Numbered from the stretch's first letter, positions 41,838 through 51,260 are shown. The stretch is DNA of 64,000 nucleotides from CAYQLT01 sp964418425 (GCA_964418425.1 CAYQLT010000013.1:1-64000); one strand, 5' to 3'. The notes: a model not told the origin generated them from the sequence alone. Numbers and translations are program-made.

Positions 41838-41864
41838 CGAAAAACCCCGGGCAGACGCCCGGGG
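41838..41864 (-). terminator. Intrinsic terminator after ahcY
   Basis: An 8-bp perfect stem, GCCCCGGG-type (CCCCGGGC / GCCCGGGG), with an AGAC/GTCT loop is followed on the minus strand by TTTTTCGC. It lies 80 bases past the ahcY stop and insulates it from the pilin-like operon. Confidence 0.85.
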
Positions 41865-41945
41865 CCTCATTGTCTGACCGGATTCCCGGCCCGCCTGACC
41901 CGGCCGGGATCGGACGGCGATGCGCGCCCTTGACGCCGGCCCCTA

Positions 41946-43226
41946 TCAGGTCCCCTCCCGCCAGGACGCCAGATAGCGGCGCTGCCGCTCCGTCAGCGCA
42001 TCGATGCGAACCCCCATGGCCTGCAGCTTCAGTTCGGCCACCTCTCGGTCGATGGCCTCGGGAACCGGATAGACGCCGGGGGCCAGGCGCGACCCGTGAG
42101 AGGCCAGCCACTCCACGGCCAGCGCCTGGTTGGCGAAACTCATATCCATCACCTGCGCGGGGTGCCCTTCCGCCGCCGCCAGGTTGACCAGCCGGCCTTC
42201 CCCAATGAGGCGCAGCCGCTTGCCCCCCGGCAGCCGGAACTCTTCCACGTGAGGCCGTACCTTCTGGCGGGCGACGGCAAGGCGTGCCAGCTCCTCCACG
42301 TCCACCTCCACGTCGAAGTGCCCGGCGTTGGCGAGGATGGCGCCGTCTTTCATGCGCAGGAAGTGCTCCTGGCCGATGACGCCCGTATCGCCGGTCGCGG
42401 TGATGAAGACGTCGCCGGCCGGGGCCGCCTCCAGCATGGGCATCACCTCAAAGCCGTCCATCACCGCCTCCAGCGCCCGAAGCGGCTCCACCTCCGTCAC
42501 GATCACCCGAGCCCCCATCCCCCGCGCCCGCCAGGCGATCCCTCGGCCGCACCACCCGTAGCCTGCGACCACCACCGTCGCTCCCGCCAAAAGCACGTTG
42601 GTGGCCCGCACGACCCCGTCGATGGCCGACTGGCCGGTGCCGTAACGGTTGTCGAAGAGATACTTGGTGCGCGCGTCGTTGACGGCCACAATGGGGTAGC
42701 GCAGGGCGCCCTCGCCGGCCATGGCCCGCAACCGGATCACCCCGGTGGTGGTCTCCTCGGTGCCACCCCGAACCCCTTCAAGAAGCTCCTGCCTCTGGGT
42801 GTGAAGGGTGGTCACCAGGTCTGCCCCGTCGTCCAGGGTGATATGAGGCCCGTGGTCCAACGCCTGGTGAATGTGCCGGTAATACTCGCTTTGGCTTGCG
42901 CCCCGCCGGGCCATGGTGGGAATGCCGTACACCTCGTTGAGAGCCGCCACCACATCGTCCTGGGTCGAAAGGGGGTTGGAGGCGCAAAGCCGCACCTGCG
43001 CCCCCCCGGCAGCCAGGGTTCGCACCAGGTTGGCGGTCTCCGACGTGACATGCAGACAGGCCGACAGACGCAAGCCCTCCAGCGGCCGTGTCTCCGACCA
43101 GCGTGCCCGGATGCCCGCCAAAACGGGCATGAAGCTGTCTGCCCACTCGATTCGCTGCCGCCCCTCTTCGGCGGCCGACCCGGAGCCCGGCATGTCCTGC
43201 AATGCCCTACTCCCCTCCTGCGCCAC
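41946..43226 (-). CDS. ahcY: S-adenosylhomocysteine hydrolase
   Basis: The 426-residue enzyme splits S-adenosylhomocysteine into adenosine and homocysteine. It carries MPVLAGIRARWSETRPLEGL, SACLHVTSETANLVRTLAAG, ASNPLSTQDDVVAAL, the NAD loop VVVAGYGWCGRGIAWRARGM, VFITATGDTGVIG and ILANAGHFDVEVD, all family landmarks. It starts at a GTG with GGGGAG six bases upstream and follows metK by 42 bases. The pair therefore shares the SAM-I riboswitch leader, coupling SAM synthesis with clearance of its methylation by-product. A terminator follows. Confidence 0.96.
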   Translation of the reverse strand: MAQEGSRALQDMPGSGSAAEEGRQRIEWADSFMPVLAGIRARWSETRPLEGLRLSACLHVTSETANLVRTLAAGGAQVRLCASNPLSTQDDVVAALNEVYGIPTMARRGASQSEYYRHIHQALDHGPHITLDDGADLVTTLHTQRQELLEGVRGGTEETTTGVIRLRAMAGEGALRYPIVAVNDARTKYLFDNRYGTGQSAIDGVVRATNVLLAGATVVVAGYGWCGRGIAWRARGMGARVIVTEVEPLRALEAVMDGFEVMPMLEAAPAGDVFITATGDTGVIGQEHFLRMKDGAILANAGHFDVEVDVEELARLAVARQKVRPHVEEFRLPGGKRLRLIGEGRLVNLAAAEGHPAQVMDMSFANQALAVEWLASHGSRLAPGVYPVPEAIDREVAELKLQAMGVRIDALTERQRRYLASWREGT

Positions 43227-43268
43227 CGGCAGCTCCCCGCTGCCCCCGACGCCAGCTCTCCCAGCGGC

Positions 43269-44555
43269 TCATCCGGGCAAGGACCCCGGCTCCCGGGTCG
43301 AAGCCACCGAAGCCGCAGGCTGCGCGCCCAGGCCGACCTCCCGTCGAAGCGCCTGCACCAGATCCGTCTGCTCCCAGGGCAGCTTCAGATCCCGGCGCCC
43401 GAAATGCCCGTAGGCCGCCAGCGGCCGGTAGATGGGGCGCCGCAGCTGAAAGCGCTCGATGATGGCGGCCGGCCGCAGATCCACCAGATTGACCACCGCC
43501 CGGGCAATCTCCTCGTCCGCCAATCGCCCGGTGCCGAACGTATCCACCATGAACGACACAGGGCGGGCAGAGCCGATCACGTAAGCGACCTGAACCTCGC
43601 AGCGCTCCGCCAGGTCGGCCGCCACGATGTTCTTGGCGATGTAGCGTGCCACATAGGCTCCGGAGCGGTCGACCTTCGTGGGGTCTTTCCCGGAAAAGGA
43701 GCCGCCGCCGTGGCGGGCCATCCCGCCGTACGTGTCCACCATCACCTTGCGGCCCGACATACCCGAATCGCCGTGGGGGCCCCCCACCACAAATCGGCCC
43801 GTCGGGTTGATGAAAACCCGGATGTCCCGGGCCCTCAGGCCCTGGGGGATGACGGGCTGAATCACGTGCTCTTCGATGTCGGACCTCAGGCGCTCGATGG
43901 AGACGTCAGGGTCATGTTGGGCCGAGACCACCACCCGACTCACCGCCACAGGGGTCGAGCCCTGGTAGCGAACCGTCACCTGCGTCTTTCCATCGGGCCG
44001 CAGGTACGCCAAACGTCCCTGCTTGCGAACTTCCGCCAGCTGCATGGCCAGGCGGTGGGCCAGGGTGATGGGCAGCGGCATCAACTCCGCGGTCTCCCGG
44101 CAGGCGTAACCAAACATGAGACCCTGGTCTCCCGCCCCCAGCCGGTCGAACGGATCGCCCGCACCCGCCCCGGCCTCCCGGGCCTCCACCGGTACGTCCA
44201 CGCCGGCGGCGATGTCGGGCGACTGGCGGTCGAGGGCGACCAGGACCCCGCAGGAGTCGGCCTGCAGGCCGTACTCGGAGCGGGTGTAGCCTATCTCCCG
44301 GATGGTCTCCCGGGCCACCCGGGCCACATCCACCCGTGCGGAGGTGGTAATCTCCCCCATGATCAGCACGAGCCCCGTGGTGGTGGCCACCTCACAGGCC
44401 ACCCGGGCATCCTGGTCCTGCTCGTAGATGGCGTCCAGCACGGCGTCGGCGATCTGGTCACAGATCTTGTCGGGATGCCCTTCGGTCACCGACTCGGACG
44501 TGAACTCCCACAGGCCTCGCTCGCGGCGAACCGACCCGTCATCCTGAAGGACCAC
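43269..44555 (-). CDS. metK: S-adenosylmethionine synthetase
   Basis: The 428-residue protein contains all MetK hallmarks: FTSESVTEGHPDKICDQIAD, GAGDQGLMFGYACRE, INPTGRFVVGGPHGDSGMSG, GRKVMVDTYGGMARHGGGSF and SGKDPTKVDRSGAY. It makes SAM from methionine and ATP. The GTG at 44553-44555 has AAGGGGGGC about seven bases upstream. It lies 77 bases after a transcription-attenuating SAM-I riboswitch, so high SAM should shut off metK and ahcY. The C terminus extends about 20 residues past the usual end. Confidence 0.96.
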   Translation of the reverse strand: MVLQDDGSVRRERGLWEFTSESVTEGHPDKICDQIADAVLDAIYEQDQDARVACEVATTTGLVLIMGEITTSARVDVARVARETIREIGYTRSEYGLQADSCGVLVALDRQSPDIAAGVDVPVEAREAGAGAGDPFDRLGAGDQGLMFGYACRETAELMPLPITLAHRLAMQLAEVRKQGRLAYLRPDGKTQVTVRYQGSTPVAVSRVVVSAQHDPDVSIERLRSDIEEHVIQPVIPQGLRARDIRVFINPTGRFVVGGPHGDSGMSGRKVMVDTYGGMARHGGGSFSGKDPTKVDRSGAYVARYIAKNIVAADLAERCEVQVAYVIGSARPVSFMVDTFGTGRLADEEIARAVVNLVDLRPAAIIERFQLRRPIYRPLAAYGHFGRRDLKLPWEQTDLVQALRREVGLGAQPAASVASTREPGSLPG

Positions 44556-44631
44556 GGCGCGTGCCCCCCTTGCCTCTTGCGTGCTCCAGGCGCGTGCTGA
44601 ACCGCAGGTGGGAACGAAGGGGCGTTCAGGC

Positions 44632-44669
44632 AAAAAAATTTACCTCTCGTCCATTGCAGGAAGAGGCAA
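44632..44669 (-). terminator. Riboswitch-controlled attenuator terminator
   Basis: On the minus strand TTGCCTCT (44662-44669) pairs with AGAGGTAA (44640-44647) and is followed by ATTTTTTT, an intrinsic terminator. It sits directly after the SAM-I aptamer and before metK. Confidence 0.8.
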
Positions 44670-44677
44670 GAGCTTTC

Positions 44678-44790
44678 GCCCTTATCTTCCAGAATGGAAC
44701 CCCATTCTGCGGGAATTGGCACCGCGTGCCTGCCGGCACCGGTTGCCGGGCTTCATCGGGCCCGTCCCTCCGCCACTCTGGATAAGAGCC
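44678..44790 (-). ncRNA. SAM-I (S-box) riboswitch aptamer
   Basis: The minus strand shows the S-box core. It has a P1 5' strand CTCTTATC, then AGAGTGGCGGAGGGACGGGC, CCGATGAAGCCCGGCAACC, a variable P3 hairpin, GGTGCCAATTCC, a P4 hairpin (CAGAATGGGGTTCCATTCTG) and the P1 3' strand GATAAG. SAM binding stabilises P1 and lets the downstream terminator form, so metK and ahcY are expected to be off when SAM is abundant. Confidence 0.95.
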
Positions 44791-44818
44791 AGAAGCACGC
44801 TATTGGATTGTCTGGCCC

Positions 44819-44847
44819 ATCATAGCACCCTGGCCGTCCAGCGTCAA
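44819..44847 (-). promoter_or_regulatory. Promoter of the metK-ahcY transcript
   Basis: TTGACG (44842-44847) and TATGAT (44819-44824) are separated by 17 bases on the minus strand, one mismatch each from consensus. Transcription would begin about 20 bases ahead of the riboswitch P1. Confidence 0.8.
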
Positions 44848-44872
44848 CGACTGGCCCGCCTGGCAAGGGTGC

Positions 44873-46452
44873 TCAGCGGGCCTGGTCTGCCCGGCCAAGC
44901 CTCTGCAGCAGCAAGGCATAGCCCACGATGGCCCGCTTGAGGCTGGCCACCCGGAAGAACTCGTCGGGAGCGTGGATCCGTTCGTCGCTCAGCCCGAAGG
45001 CGAAGCTCACCGTGTAGGCCCCAAGCTCCCGTAAAAACAGCTCGTAAACGGGAACCGTGCCCCCGACCCGCACGCGCACAGGCTCCCGCCCATACAGCTC
45101 CCGCAGCACCTCCCGGGCCGCCTGCGCCCCCGGATGGTCGGCCGGCATCCGGTACGGTCGGGCGGCGCCTCCCAGCCGGCGCACCTCCACCGTCACCCCG
45201 GGAGGGCAGTGGCGGCGCACATGCGCGGCCACCCGCTCCAGCACCTCGTCCGGGTCCTGCTCGGCAACCAGCCGGCAGGTCACCTTGGCGTGGGCCTCGG
45301 AGGGCAGAACCGTTTTAACCCCTTCCCCCGTAAACCCGCCCCACACGCCGTTGACCTCCAGGGTCGGCCGTATGCCCTGACGCTCCAGCGTGGTATAGCC
45401 GGCTTCCCCGAAAAGGGCCGGCACTCCCAGTTCCCGACGATACGCCTCTTCGTCGAAGGGTATCGCGGCCAGCTCCTCCCGCTCCGCCTGCGTGGGCGCA
45501 AGCACCCGGTCGTAGAAGCCCTCCACGCTCACCCGCCCGTCAGGGTCGTGCAAGGAGGCGAGTATGGCTGCCAGCGCGTGGATCGGGTTTTGCACCGCCC
45601 CGCCGTGAACCCCCGAGTGCAGGTCCGACGCAGGGCCCCGCACGTCGATCTGAAGCGCGCAAAGCCCCCGGCTGGATAGGGTCAGCGCCGGGACATCCTC
45701 GGAGAACTGCCCGCCGTCGGCGCTCAACACAAGGTCGCATGAGAGGAGCTCTCGGTGCCGGTGGATGAACTCCGGCAGCTGGGGGCTTCCGATCTCCTCC
45801 TGCCCCTCGATGAGGAACTTGACCGTGAGCGGCAACGAACCGGTACGCCGCAGCATCAGCTCACAGGCGATCACGGGCGCGAGGAGGTTACCCTTGTCGT
45901 CGGAGGCCCCCCGGGCGTAGATCCTGCCGTCCTTCACCACCGGCTCGAAGGGGGGATGGGTCCAGCGCTCCACGGGGTCGGGCGGCTGGACATCGAAGTG
46001 CCCGTAGATGAGCACCGTGGGCGACCCGGGAGGCCCCGGCCACTCCGCGTATACCACCGGGTGCCCGCCCGTCTCCATCACCTCCGCCCGGGCTGCGCCC
46101 GCCCGGCGCAGCCGAGCCTGCACCCNNNNNNNNNNNNNNNNNNNNNNNNNNNNNNNNNNNNNNNNNNNNNNNNNNNNNNNNNNNNNNNNNNNNNNNNNNN
46201 NNNNNNNNNNNNNNNNNNNNNNNNNGTCTCCATCACCTCCGCCCGGGCTGCGCCCGCCCGGCGCAGCCGAGCCTGCACCCACTCGGCCGCCCGCCGCACG
46301 TCGGGGGCATGCTCCGGAAGGGCACTCACGCTGGGGATGCGCAGCAGGCTTATCAGCTCTTCCAGGTAGCCCGAAAGCTCGTTGTCCACCACCGCCTCCA
46401 GCGCCTGGCGGGAAAGGCCGGCCGGCGGAACCGATGGCTGCACCGGGTTCAT
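44873..46452 (-). CDS. M20 family dipeptidase (interrupted by an assembly gap)
   Basis: After collapsing the gap duplication the gene is continuous, about 474 residues. It has the M20 metallopeptidase pattern: YGHFDVQPPDPVERWTHPPF (metal His/Asp), GRIYARGASDDKGNLL (metal Asp), FLIEGQEEIGSPQLPEF (catalytic Glu-Glu), the dimerisation domain and a C-terminal metal His region (LSDERIHAPDEFF). This subgroup cleaves dipeptides or N-acyl amino acids. The ATG at 46450-46452 forms ATGA with the stop of the upstream dehydrogenase. It is the last gene of a four-gene operon-like group. Confidence 0.9.
46071..46280. other. Assembly gap (100 N) flanked by a 55-bp exact duplication
   Basis: Bases 46071-46125 and 46226-46280 are identical, separated by N at 46126-46225. 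Removing 155 bases restores the M20 peptidase frame exactly. Confidence 0.9.
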
Positions 46453-47435
46453 GGCTCCCTCCAAACCTCCGGGTTGACCAGGTTGGGGGGCCGCCGCCCC
46501 GCAAGGGCGGCCAGCAGGTTTTCCGCCGCCATGCGGGCCATGAGGGAACGGGTCTCCTGGCTGGCGCTGGCGATGTGGGGAAGCACCACCACGTTGGACA
46601 TCTCCGCCAGGCCCGGCTCCATGGCGGGCTCGTTTTCAAAGACGTCCAGCCCCGCCCCGGCCAGGCGACGCTCCCGCAGGGCCCGCACCAGGGCCTTCTC
46701 ATCCACCACCGGTCCCCGGGAAGTGTTGATCAGGTAGGCTGTGGGCTTCATGAGGGAGAGGGCACGCTCGTCGATGAGGTGCCAGGTGGTCTCGTTGAGA
46801 TCCACGTGCAGGGTGACGAAATCGGACTCCCTGAGCAAGTCGTGCAGCGAACGGTACTCGACCCCCAACTCCTGCTCCTTCTCGGGGGGAAGTCGCCGGG
46901 CGTCGTGGTACACGATGCGCATCTGAAAGCCCCTGGCCCGCCGCGCCACCGCCTGGCCGATCCGCCCCAGCCCCACGATGCCCAGCGTCTTGCCCCACAC
47001 ATCCGTCCCCAGGAAAAGGGTGGGCGACCAGCCGGTGTAGCGCCCGTCCCGCATGTACCGGTCCGCCTCCACCAGCCGCCGGGCCACCGCCATCAGCAGG
47101 GCCCAGGCCAGGTCGGCCGTGGTCTCGGTCAGGACGCCGGGGGTGTTGGTCACCGCGATGCCGCGTCGGGTGGCCTCGCGCACGTCCACGTTGTTGAAGC
47201 CGACGGCCATGTTGGCGACCACCTTCAGCTGGGGTCCTGCCCGCTCCATCACCTCGGCGTCGATGGTCTCCGTCAACAAGGTCAGCAGGCCGTGGCGGCC
47301 CCGGACGGCCTCCAGCAGCTCTTCCCGGCGCATGGGCCGATCGGGACCGAACACCTCCACGTCGCATTCCCCCTGCAACAACGAGATGCCGGGTTCCGGA
47401 ATGCGACGGGTCACCAACACCGAATGGCGCGCCAT
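46449..47435 (-). CDS. D-isomer 2-hydroxyacid dehydrogenase (glyoxylate/hydroxypyruvate reductase-like)
   Basis: The 328-residue NAD(P)-dependent enzyme carries VANMAVGFNNVDVREATRRG, the nucleotide loop LGIVGLGRIGQAVARRARGF, the catalytic Arg region INTSRGPVVDEKALVRAL, the catalytic Glu in AGAGLDVFENEP and the catalytic His in VVLPHIASAS. Members reduce glyoxylate, hydroxypyruvate or related 2-oxoacids. The ATG at 47433-47435 has GGGGGAGGG close upstream. It is translationally coupled to the peptidase and follows an HpcH-type aldolase by 34 bases. The aldolase could produce pyruvate or glyoxylate-type products for it. Confidence 0.93.
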   Translation of the reverse strand: MARHSVLVTRRIPEPGISLLQGECDVEVFGPDRPMRREELLEAVRGRHGLLTLLTETIDAEVMERAGPQLKVVANMAVGFNNVDVREATRRGIAVTNTPGVLTETTADLAWALLMAVARRLVEADRYMRDGRYTGWSPTLFLGTDVWGKTLGIVGLGRIGQAVARRARGFQMRIVYHDARRLPPEKEQELGVEYRSLHDLLRESDFVTLHVDLNETTWHLIDERALSLMKPTAYLINTSRGPVVDEKALVRALRERRLAGAGLDVFENEPAMEPGLAEMSNVVVLPHIASASQETRSLMARMAAENLLAALAGRRPPNLVNPEVWREP

Positions 47436-47469
47436 TTCGCCCTCCCCCTTGTTCCCCGAACCCAGGGCG

Positions 47470-48237
47470 TCATCCGCCGACGGCCGAGCGCACCGCCTCA
47501 AAGGCCCGGCGTGCCGCCGCCTGCAGCAGCCGCGCGTCGCTGGACAGCGAGACGAACTGGAACCCCTGCTCGATGCGCAGCCTCGCCTCCTCGGGCCCCG
47601 AGGCCATGTACCCGGCGGCCACGCCGGCCGCCCGGGCGGCCTGCACAACCCGCTGCAAAGCCTTTTGGTAATCAGGATGGCTGAACTGCCGAAAGCACCC
47701 GAGGGCCGCCGACAGGTCGTTGGGCCCCACAAACAGGAGATCCACCCCGGGAACCCCGGCGATGGCTTCTACCCGTTCCAGCGCCGGCGCCGTCTCCACC
47801 TGGCAGCCCACCAGCACGTCTTCGTTCCAGCGCTCGAAGTACTCGCTCAGGTCCAGCCCGTAGCGGTTGGCCCGGCTGCCGGCCACGCCCCGGATCCCCA
47901 GCGGCGGGTAGCGGCACGCCTGCACCGCCCGCTCCGCCTCCTCGGGCGAGCTCACCAGGGGCACCAGCACCCCTCGCGCGCCACGGTCCAGGGCCTTCTT
48001 GATCAACGCGGCGTCGTTGGCCGCGACGCGAACCAGCGGGACGACCGCCGTGCCCTTGGCCGCCCGCAGCAGGTTTTCCACCGTGGCGTCGTCGGCGGGG
48101 CCGTGCTCGGTATCGATCATGAGCCAGTCCGGCCCCAGCTCCGCCAGAATCTCCATCACCGCCGGATCGGGTATGGAGACCCAGCACCCGATGGCCGCCC
48201 GGCCTGCCTTCAGCCTCTCTTTCAACGGGTTGGCCAA
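47470..48237 (-). CDS. HpcH/HpaI family aldolase
   Basis: The 255-residue class II aldolase has AAIGCWVSIPDPAVMEILAE, the metal/active-site WLMIDTEHGPADDATVENLL, VPLVRVAANDAALIKKALDR, RGVLVPLVSSPEEAERAVQA, CQVETAPALERVEAI and LLFVGPNDLSAALG. These enzymes cleave 2-keto-3-deoxy or 4-hydroxy-2-oxo acids to pyruvate plus an aldehyde. It starts at a TTG with GAGGAGG seven bases upstream. The substrate is not predictable, but the neighbouring reductase fits further metabolism of an aldol product. Confidence 0.92.
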   Translation of the reverse strand: MANPLKERLKAGRAAIGCWVSIPDPAVMEILAELGPDWLMIDTEHGPADDATVENLLRAAKGTAVVPLVRVAANDAALIKKALDRGARGVLVPLVSSPEEAERAVQACRYPPLGIRGVAGSRANRYGLDLSEYFERWNEDVLVGCQVETAPALERVEAIAGVPGVDLLFVGPNDLSAALGCFRQFSHPDYQKALQRVVQAARAAGVAAGYMASGPEEARLRIEQGFQFVSLSSDARLLQAAARRAFEAVRSAVGG

Positions 48238-48296
48238 CGCCTTGCCTCCTCGTCTCACCGCGGCCCCAGGTCTTCTCCCTGCGGCGCCATGTTTTC

Positions 48297-49403
48297 TCAC
48301 CGGGATCCGGCGTTCAGACCTGTCCAGTGGGCCACGGCGGGCAGGTCCTTGACCGACAACAGGCCCGCCGGCGCCTCGAGAACCCTCGGGATCGCGTTGA
48401 CCACCGCCGCCACCGTAGCGGTATCACCGAAGACGCCCCCGGGCACCACCGCCTGCAGCCCCGGCTCGCCCTCGATGGACACGAAGTCCACCGCGCCTCG
48501 GGGTACCCCTCGCCCCTCCGCCTCAGGCGGGAAGGGAACGTCCCCGGGCCGCAGGGCCATCCCCAGGTCCAGGCGTATCCGCTCTGCCCCGCCCGTCCGC
48601 AACACCGCCACCTGGTGGACCCCCTGCACCTGCCCGGCCGCCACGCTCACATGCTCGGTGCGCAGGTCCGTCGCCGCAAGCACGGGCTCGATGCGCTCCT
48701 CGATGGAGTCTATCTTCCACCCCAGACCGCTGGCCAGTAGGGCCGCCGACTCCGGCAGCCCCACGTGCCCCAGCCGGCCCCGGGTTGCCAGCTCCTTGAA
48801 GGCTTCGGGGCTGAGACCGCAGCCCACCTTGCGCTGCAGGGGGCCCCGGCGCCGGGAGACGTCCACCACCCGCCGCACGTAGACCCGCTCCACCTTCGTG
48901 CAGACCCCGCTCAAGACCAGGGGCAGCAAGTCCATCACGAAGCCGGGGTTGACGCCGGTGGCCAGCACGGTTACACCGGCGGACCGGGCCGCCTGGTCCA
49001 GGCGGTGCGCGTGGGTTGGGTGGTGGTACCAGGGCCACGCCAGCTGTTCGCAGGTGGAGATCACGTGGAGGCCGGCCTGAACCACCTCGAGCAGCTGTTC
49101 CACCGCCGATGCCGCGAAGGAGGTGGCCGCATGCAGCGCCACCGCCGCCTTCCCGTGGCGCCGGGGGTCGAAGTTCGGGGCGACCGTCACACCCAAGGGC
49201 CCCTCACCCACAAGCTCGCCCAGGTCGCGCCCCGCCACCTCGGGGGCGGGGTCCACAGCCCCCACCACGCGAACGCCGCCAAGCCGCAAGAGGTGCCTCA
49301 CGATGCTCTGCCCGATGGAGCCCAACCCGATCTGCACCACCGGCACCTCGGAACGAGCATTCGCCCCGCCACCGCGAACCCCCGAGCCCGCAGCCATCCC
49401 CAT
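48297..49403 (-). CDS. DapB-like NAD(P)H-dependent dehydrogenase (2,4-diaminopentanoate dehydrogenase-like)
   Basis: The 368-residue protein has an N-terminal Rossmann fold (VPVVQIGLGSIGQSIVRHLL, GGVRVVGAVDPAPEVAGRDL), an ATSF motif resembling the CTSF of Ord-type enzymes, and GLHVISTCEQLAWPWY. The second domain begins TGVNPGFVMDLLPLVLSGVC. 2,4-Diaminopentanoate dehydrogenase of ornithine fermentation is the closest well-known relative, but many members are uncharacterised. The ATG at 49401-49403 has GGAGGG five bases upstream. It is the promoter-proximal gene of the aldolase-dehydrogenase-peptidase group. Confidence 0.78.
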   Translation of the reverse strand: MGMAAGSGVRGGGANARSEVPVVQIGLGSIGQSIVRHLLRLGGVRVVGAVDPAPEVAGRDLGELVGEGPLGVTVAPNFDPRRHGKAAVALHAATSFAASAVEQLLEVVQAGLHVISTCEQLAWPWYHHPTHAHRLDQAARSAGVTVLATGVNPGFVMDLLPLVLSGVCTKVERVYVRRVVDVSRRRGPLQRKVGCGLSPEAFKELATRGRLGHVGLPESAALLASGLGWKIDSIEERIEPVLAATDLRTEHVSVAAGQVQGVHQVAVLRTGGAERIRLDLGMALRPGDVPFPPEAEGRGVPRGAVDFVSIEGEPGLQAVVPGGVFGDTATVAAVVNAIPRVLEAPAGLLSVKDLPAVAHWTGLNAGSR

Positions 49404-49609
49404 GACCACCCTCCGCCCGACCCAGCCAGATTCGCCGCCAGGCACCGATCCCCTCTGTGCCACGTCCAACCCCTGGCCTGTTCCCCTGCAACAAGCCGCC
49501 AGACCCCGGCGCTACCGGCGCCGGAGACTCAGGCCACGCCCGGCTGGCCCGGCCCCCAATCGGGGAGGGCGGAGACCACTCAGCTCCCGGCAGGCTCGGC
49601 CCGGCAGGG

Positions 49610-51156
49610 TCAGAGGTAAACCAGTACCCGTACGCCCCAGCGAAGCCGGCCATCCGCCGCCAGCAGCGTGGCGCCGCTTCCTGCAGGCAGGAGCAGCAGC
49701 GGGGCGTAAAACCGNNNNNNNNNNNNNNNNNNNNNNNNNNNNNNNNNNNNNNNNNNNNNNNNNNNNNNNNNNNNNNNNNNNNNNNNNNNNNNNNNNNNNN
49801 NNNNNNNNNNNNNNCCAGCAGCGTGGCGCCGCTTCCTGCAGGCAGGAGCAGCAGCGGGGCGTAAAACCGCTTCTCCCAGGGAAAGGGCACCGCCGGGTCC
49901 TCGGCCGCCATCTGGGCAACCCCGGGCAGCTCCATGCGGCCGACCTCCACCACGTAGGTCACCCGACGGGACGGGCGGAAACTTACACCCACGTAAAGCC
50001 CGCCACCTGCTGCGTCCAGCCACAGGGCCGAGTGGCGCTCGTACACCCTGGGGCTGGCCCCCGATGAGACGCTTTGGATCACGGACCTGGCCTCCAGTTC
50101 GGCGCTGGCCCAGGCGGGGCCCCCCGCCACCTCCACCGTCAGCCATCCGATGGGTGTCCAGTTGAGGGTGCCCCAGATGCCCACCACCCGGGTGGCCTGC
50201 CGCAGCGTGGTGCTCCGGGTCGTGGTGGGCTCGGCTCCGCCGCCCGCCTCACCGCCGGAGCCGGTCTGCAGCACCGCATCGAACGCGCCGTCGGTGCGGG
50301 CCTCGGCCCGGTACACCCGCAGCCCCAGCTCGGCGGCGCCCTGCGGGGACAACCCCGGCGCCGACGGCCTGCCGCCCTGCTCGCCCCCACCCGGCGCTGC
50401 CGGAAGCGCTTCGACGGCGCCGGGCCCGGCCCGGATCGGGCCGAAAGCTCGGGAGACGTGAGCATACAGCAACACCGCTTCCCGGCTGTGGCTGGCGTGC
50501 CCGGACCAGGTGTAGGTCAGCTCGGTGTAGCCGGTCCGCGTCTGGTCCTCCACCGCTCTCCCCGAGGTGGGGGAGACCTCCATCACCGCCCCTGCGCCTT
50601 TGGCCCACGCAGCCCGGCGGACGGCCGCATCGATACGAGCGAGCACGCCCAGCCCGCTGCCCTCGTAGCGCCAGGCATCCCGGTTGAGGCTGGCGGTCTC
50701 GGGATCCACCGTCTCTCGCGCGGCGTCGAAGTCCATGGCGACGCGGTTGAGCCCCACCTCCCCTCGGGCGGCAACGCCCCCGTCCTCGGCTTCAAACCCC
50801 ACGGATGCCGCCAGGGCCTCCCAGGCGTAAAGCCGGACCACCGGCGCATCCGCCCCGACCTCGGCAGGCGCCTCACAGCCTGTCAGAACGGGATCGAAGC
50901 GGGAGCGGGCCTGCGCCTGCCACTTTATCCCGGTGCCGGCGACCGGAACCACAAGGGTGACATCCATTGCCGCAGGCGCCGTCTCCTGCGAGCAGGCCTG
51001 CGCCAGCGCACCGGTGCAGACAGCTGCGCTGAAGGCTCCCGCCAGCACGGCCGCCTCCAGTGCCCGGCCCCTCGTTGCGGCACACGTCCAGAGGCTTCTG
51101 ACACCACGTGGGTCGCTCTTCGTTGGTCGGCGCTTCCACAGACGCGATGCGCCCAT
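49610..51156 (-). CDS. Secreted beta-rich, outer-membrane-like protein (interrupted by an assembly gap)
   Basis: Collapsing the gap gives one frame of 463 residues. The N terminus is Arg-rich with a signal core (ALEAAVLAGAFSAAVCTGAL) and probable cleavage after AQA. The mature part alternates polar and apolar residues in strand-like segments separated by Gly/Pro-rich loops (GVAARGEVGLNRVAMDFD, GYTELTYTWSGHASHSREAV, GWLTVEVAGGPAWASAELEA, GGLYVGVSFRPSRRVTYVVE). It ends with RLRWGVRVLVYL, typical of a terminal barrel strand. I recognise no family. It has its own promoter at 51215-51243. Confidence 0.65.
49660..49869. other. Assembly gap (100 N) flanked by a 55-bp exact duplication
   Basis: Bases 49660-49714 and 49815-49869 are identical around N at 49715-49814. 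Removing 155 bases joins the two frames of the secreted protein and lets it end 17 codons later at 49610. Confidence 0.9.
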
Positions 51157-51214
51157 GGAGGCCACCACCTCCTCCTGCCGTCGAGCGGCTGGTTGAAACT
51201 GGCTGGCTGGATCA

Positions 51215-51243
51215 TTACTAGCAGATAAAGGGTGGAATGGCAA
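51215..51243 (-). promoter_or_regulatory. Promoter for the secreted protein gene at 49610
   Basis: TTGCCA (51238-51243) and TAGTAA (51215-51220) are 17 bases apart on the minus strand, with a TGC extension before the -10. The surrounding 60 bases are noticeably AT-richer than the window. Confidence 0.5.
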
Positions 51244-51260
51244 TATAAGGGTGTTCAGGA

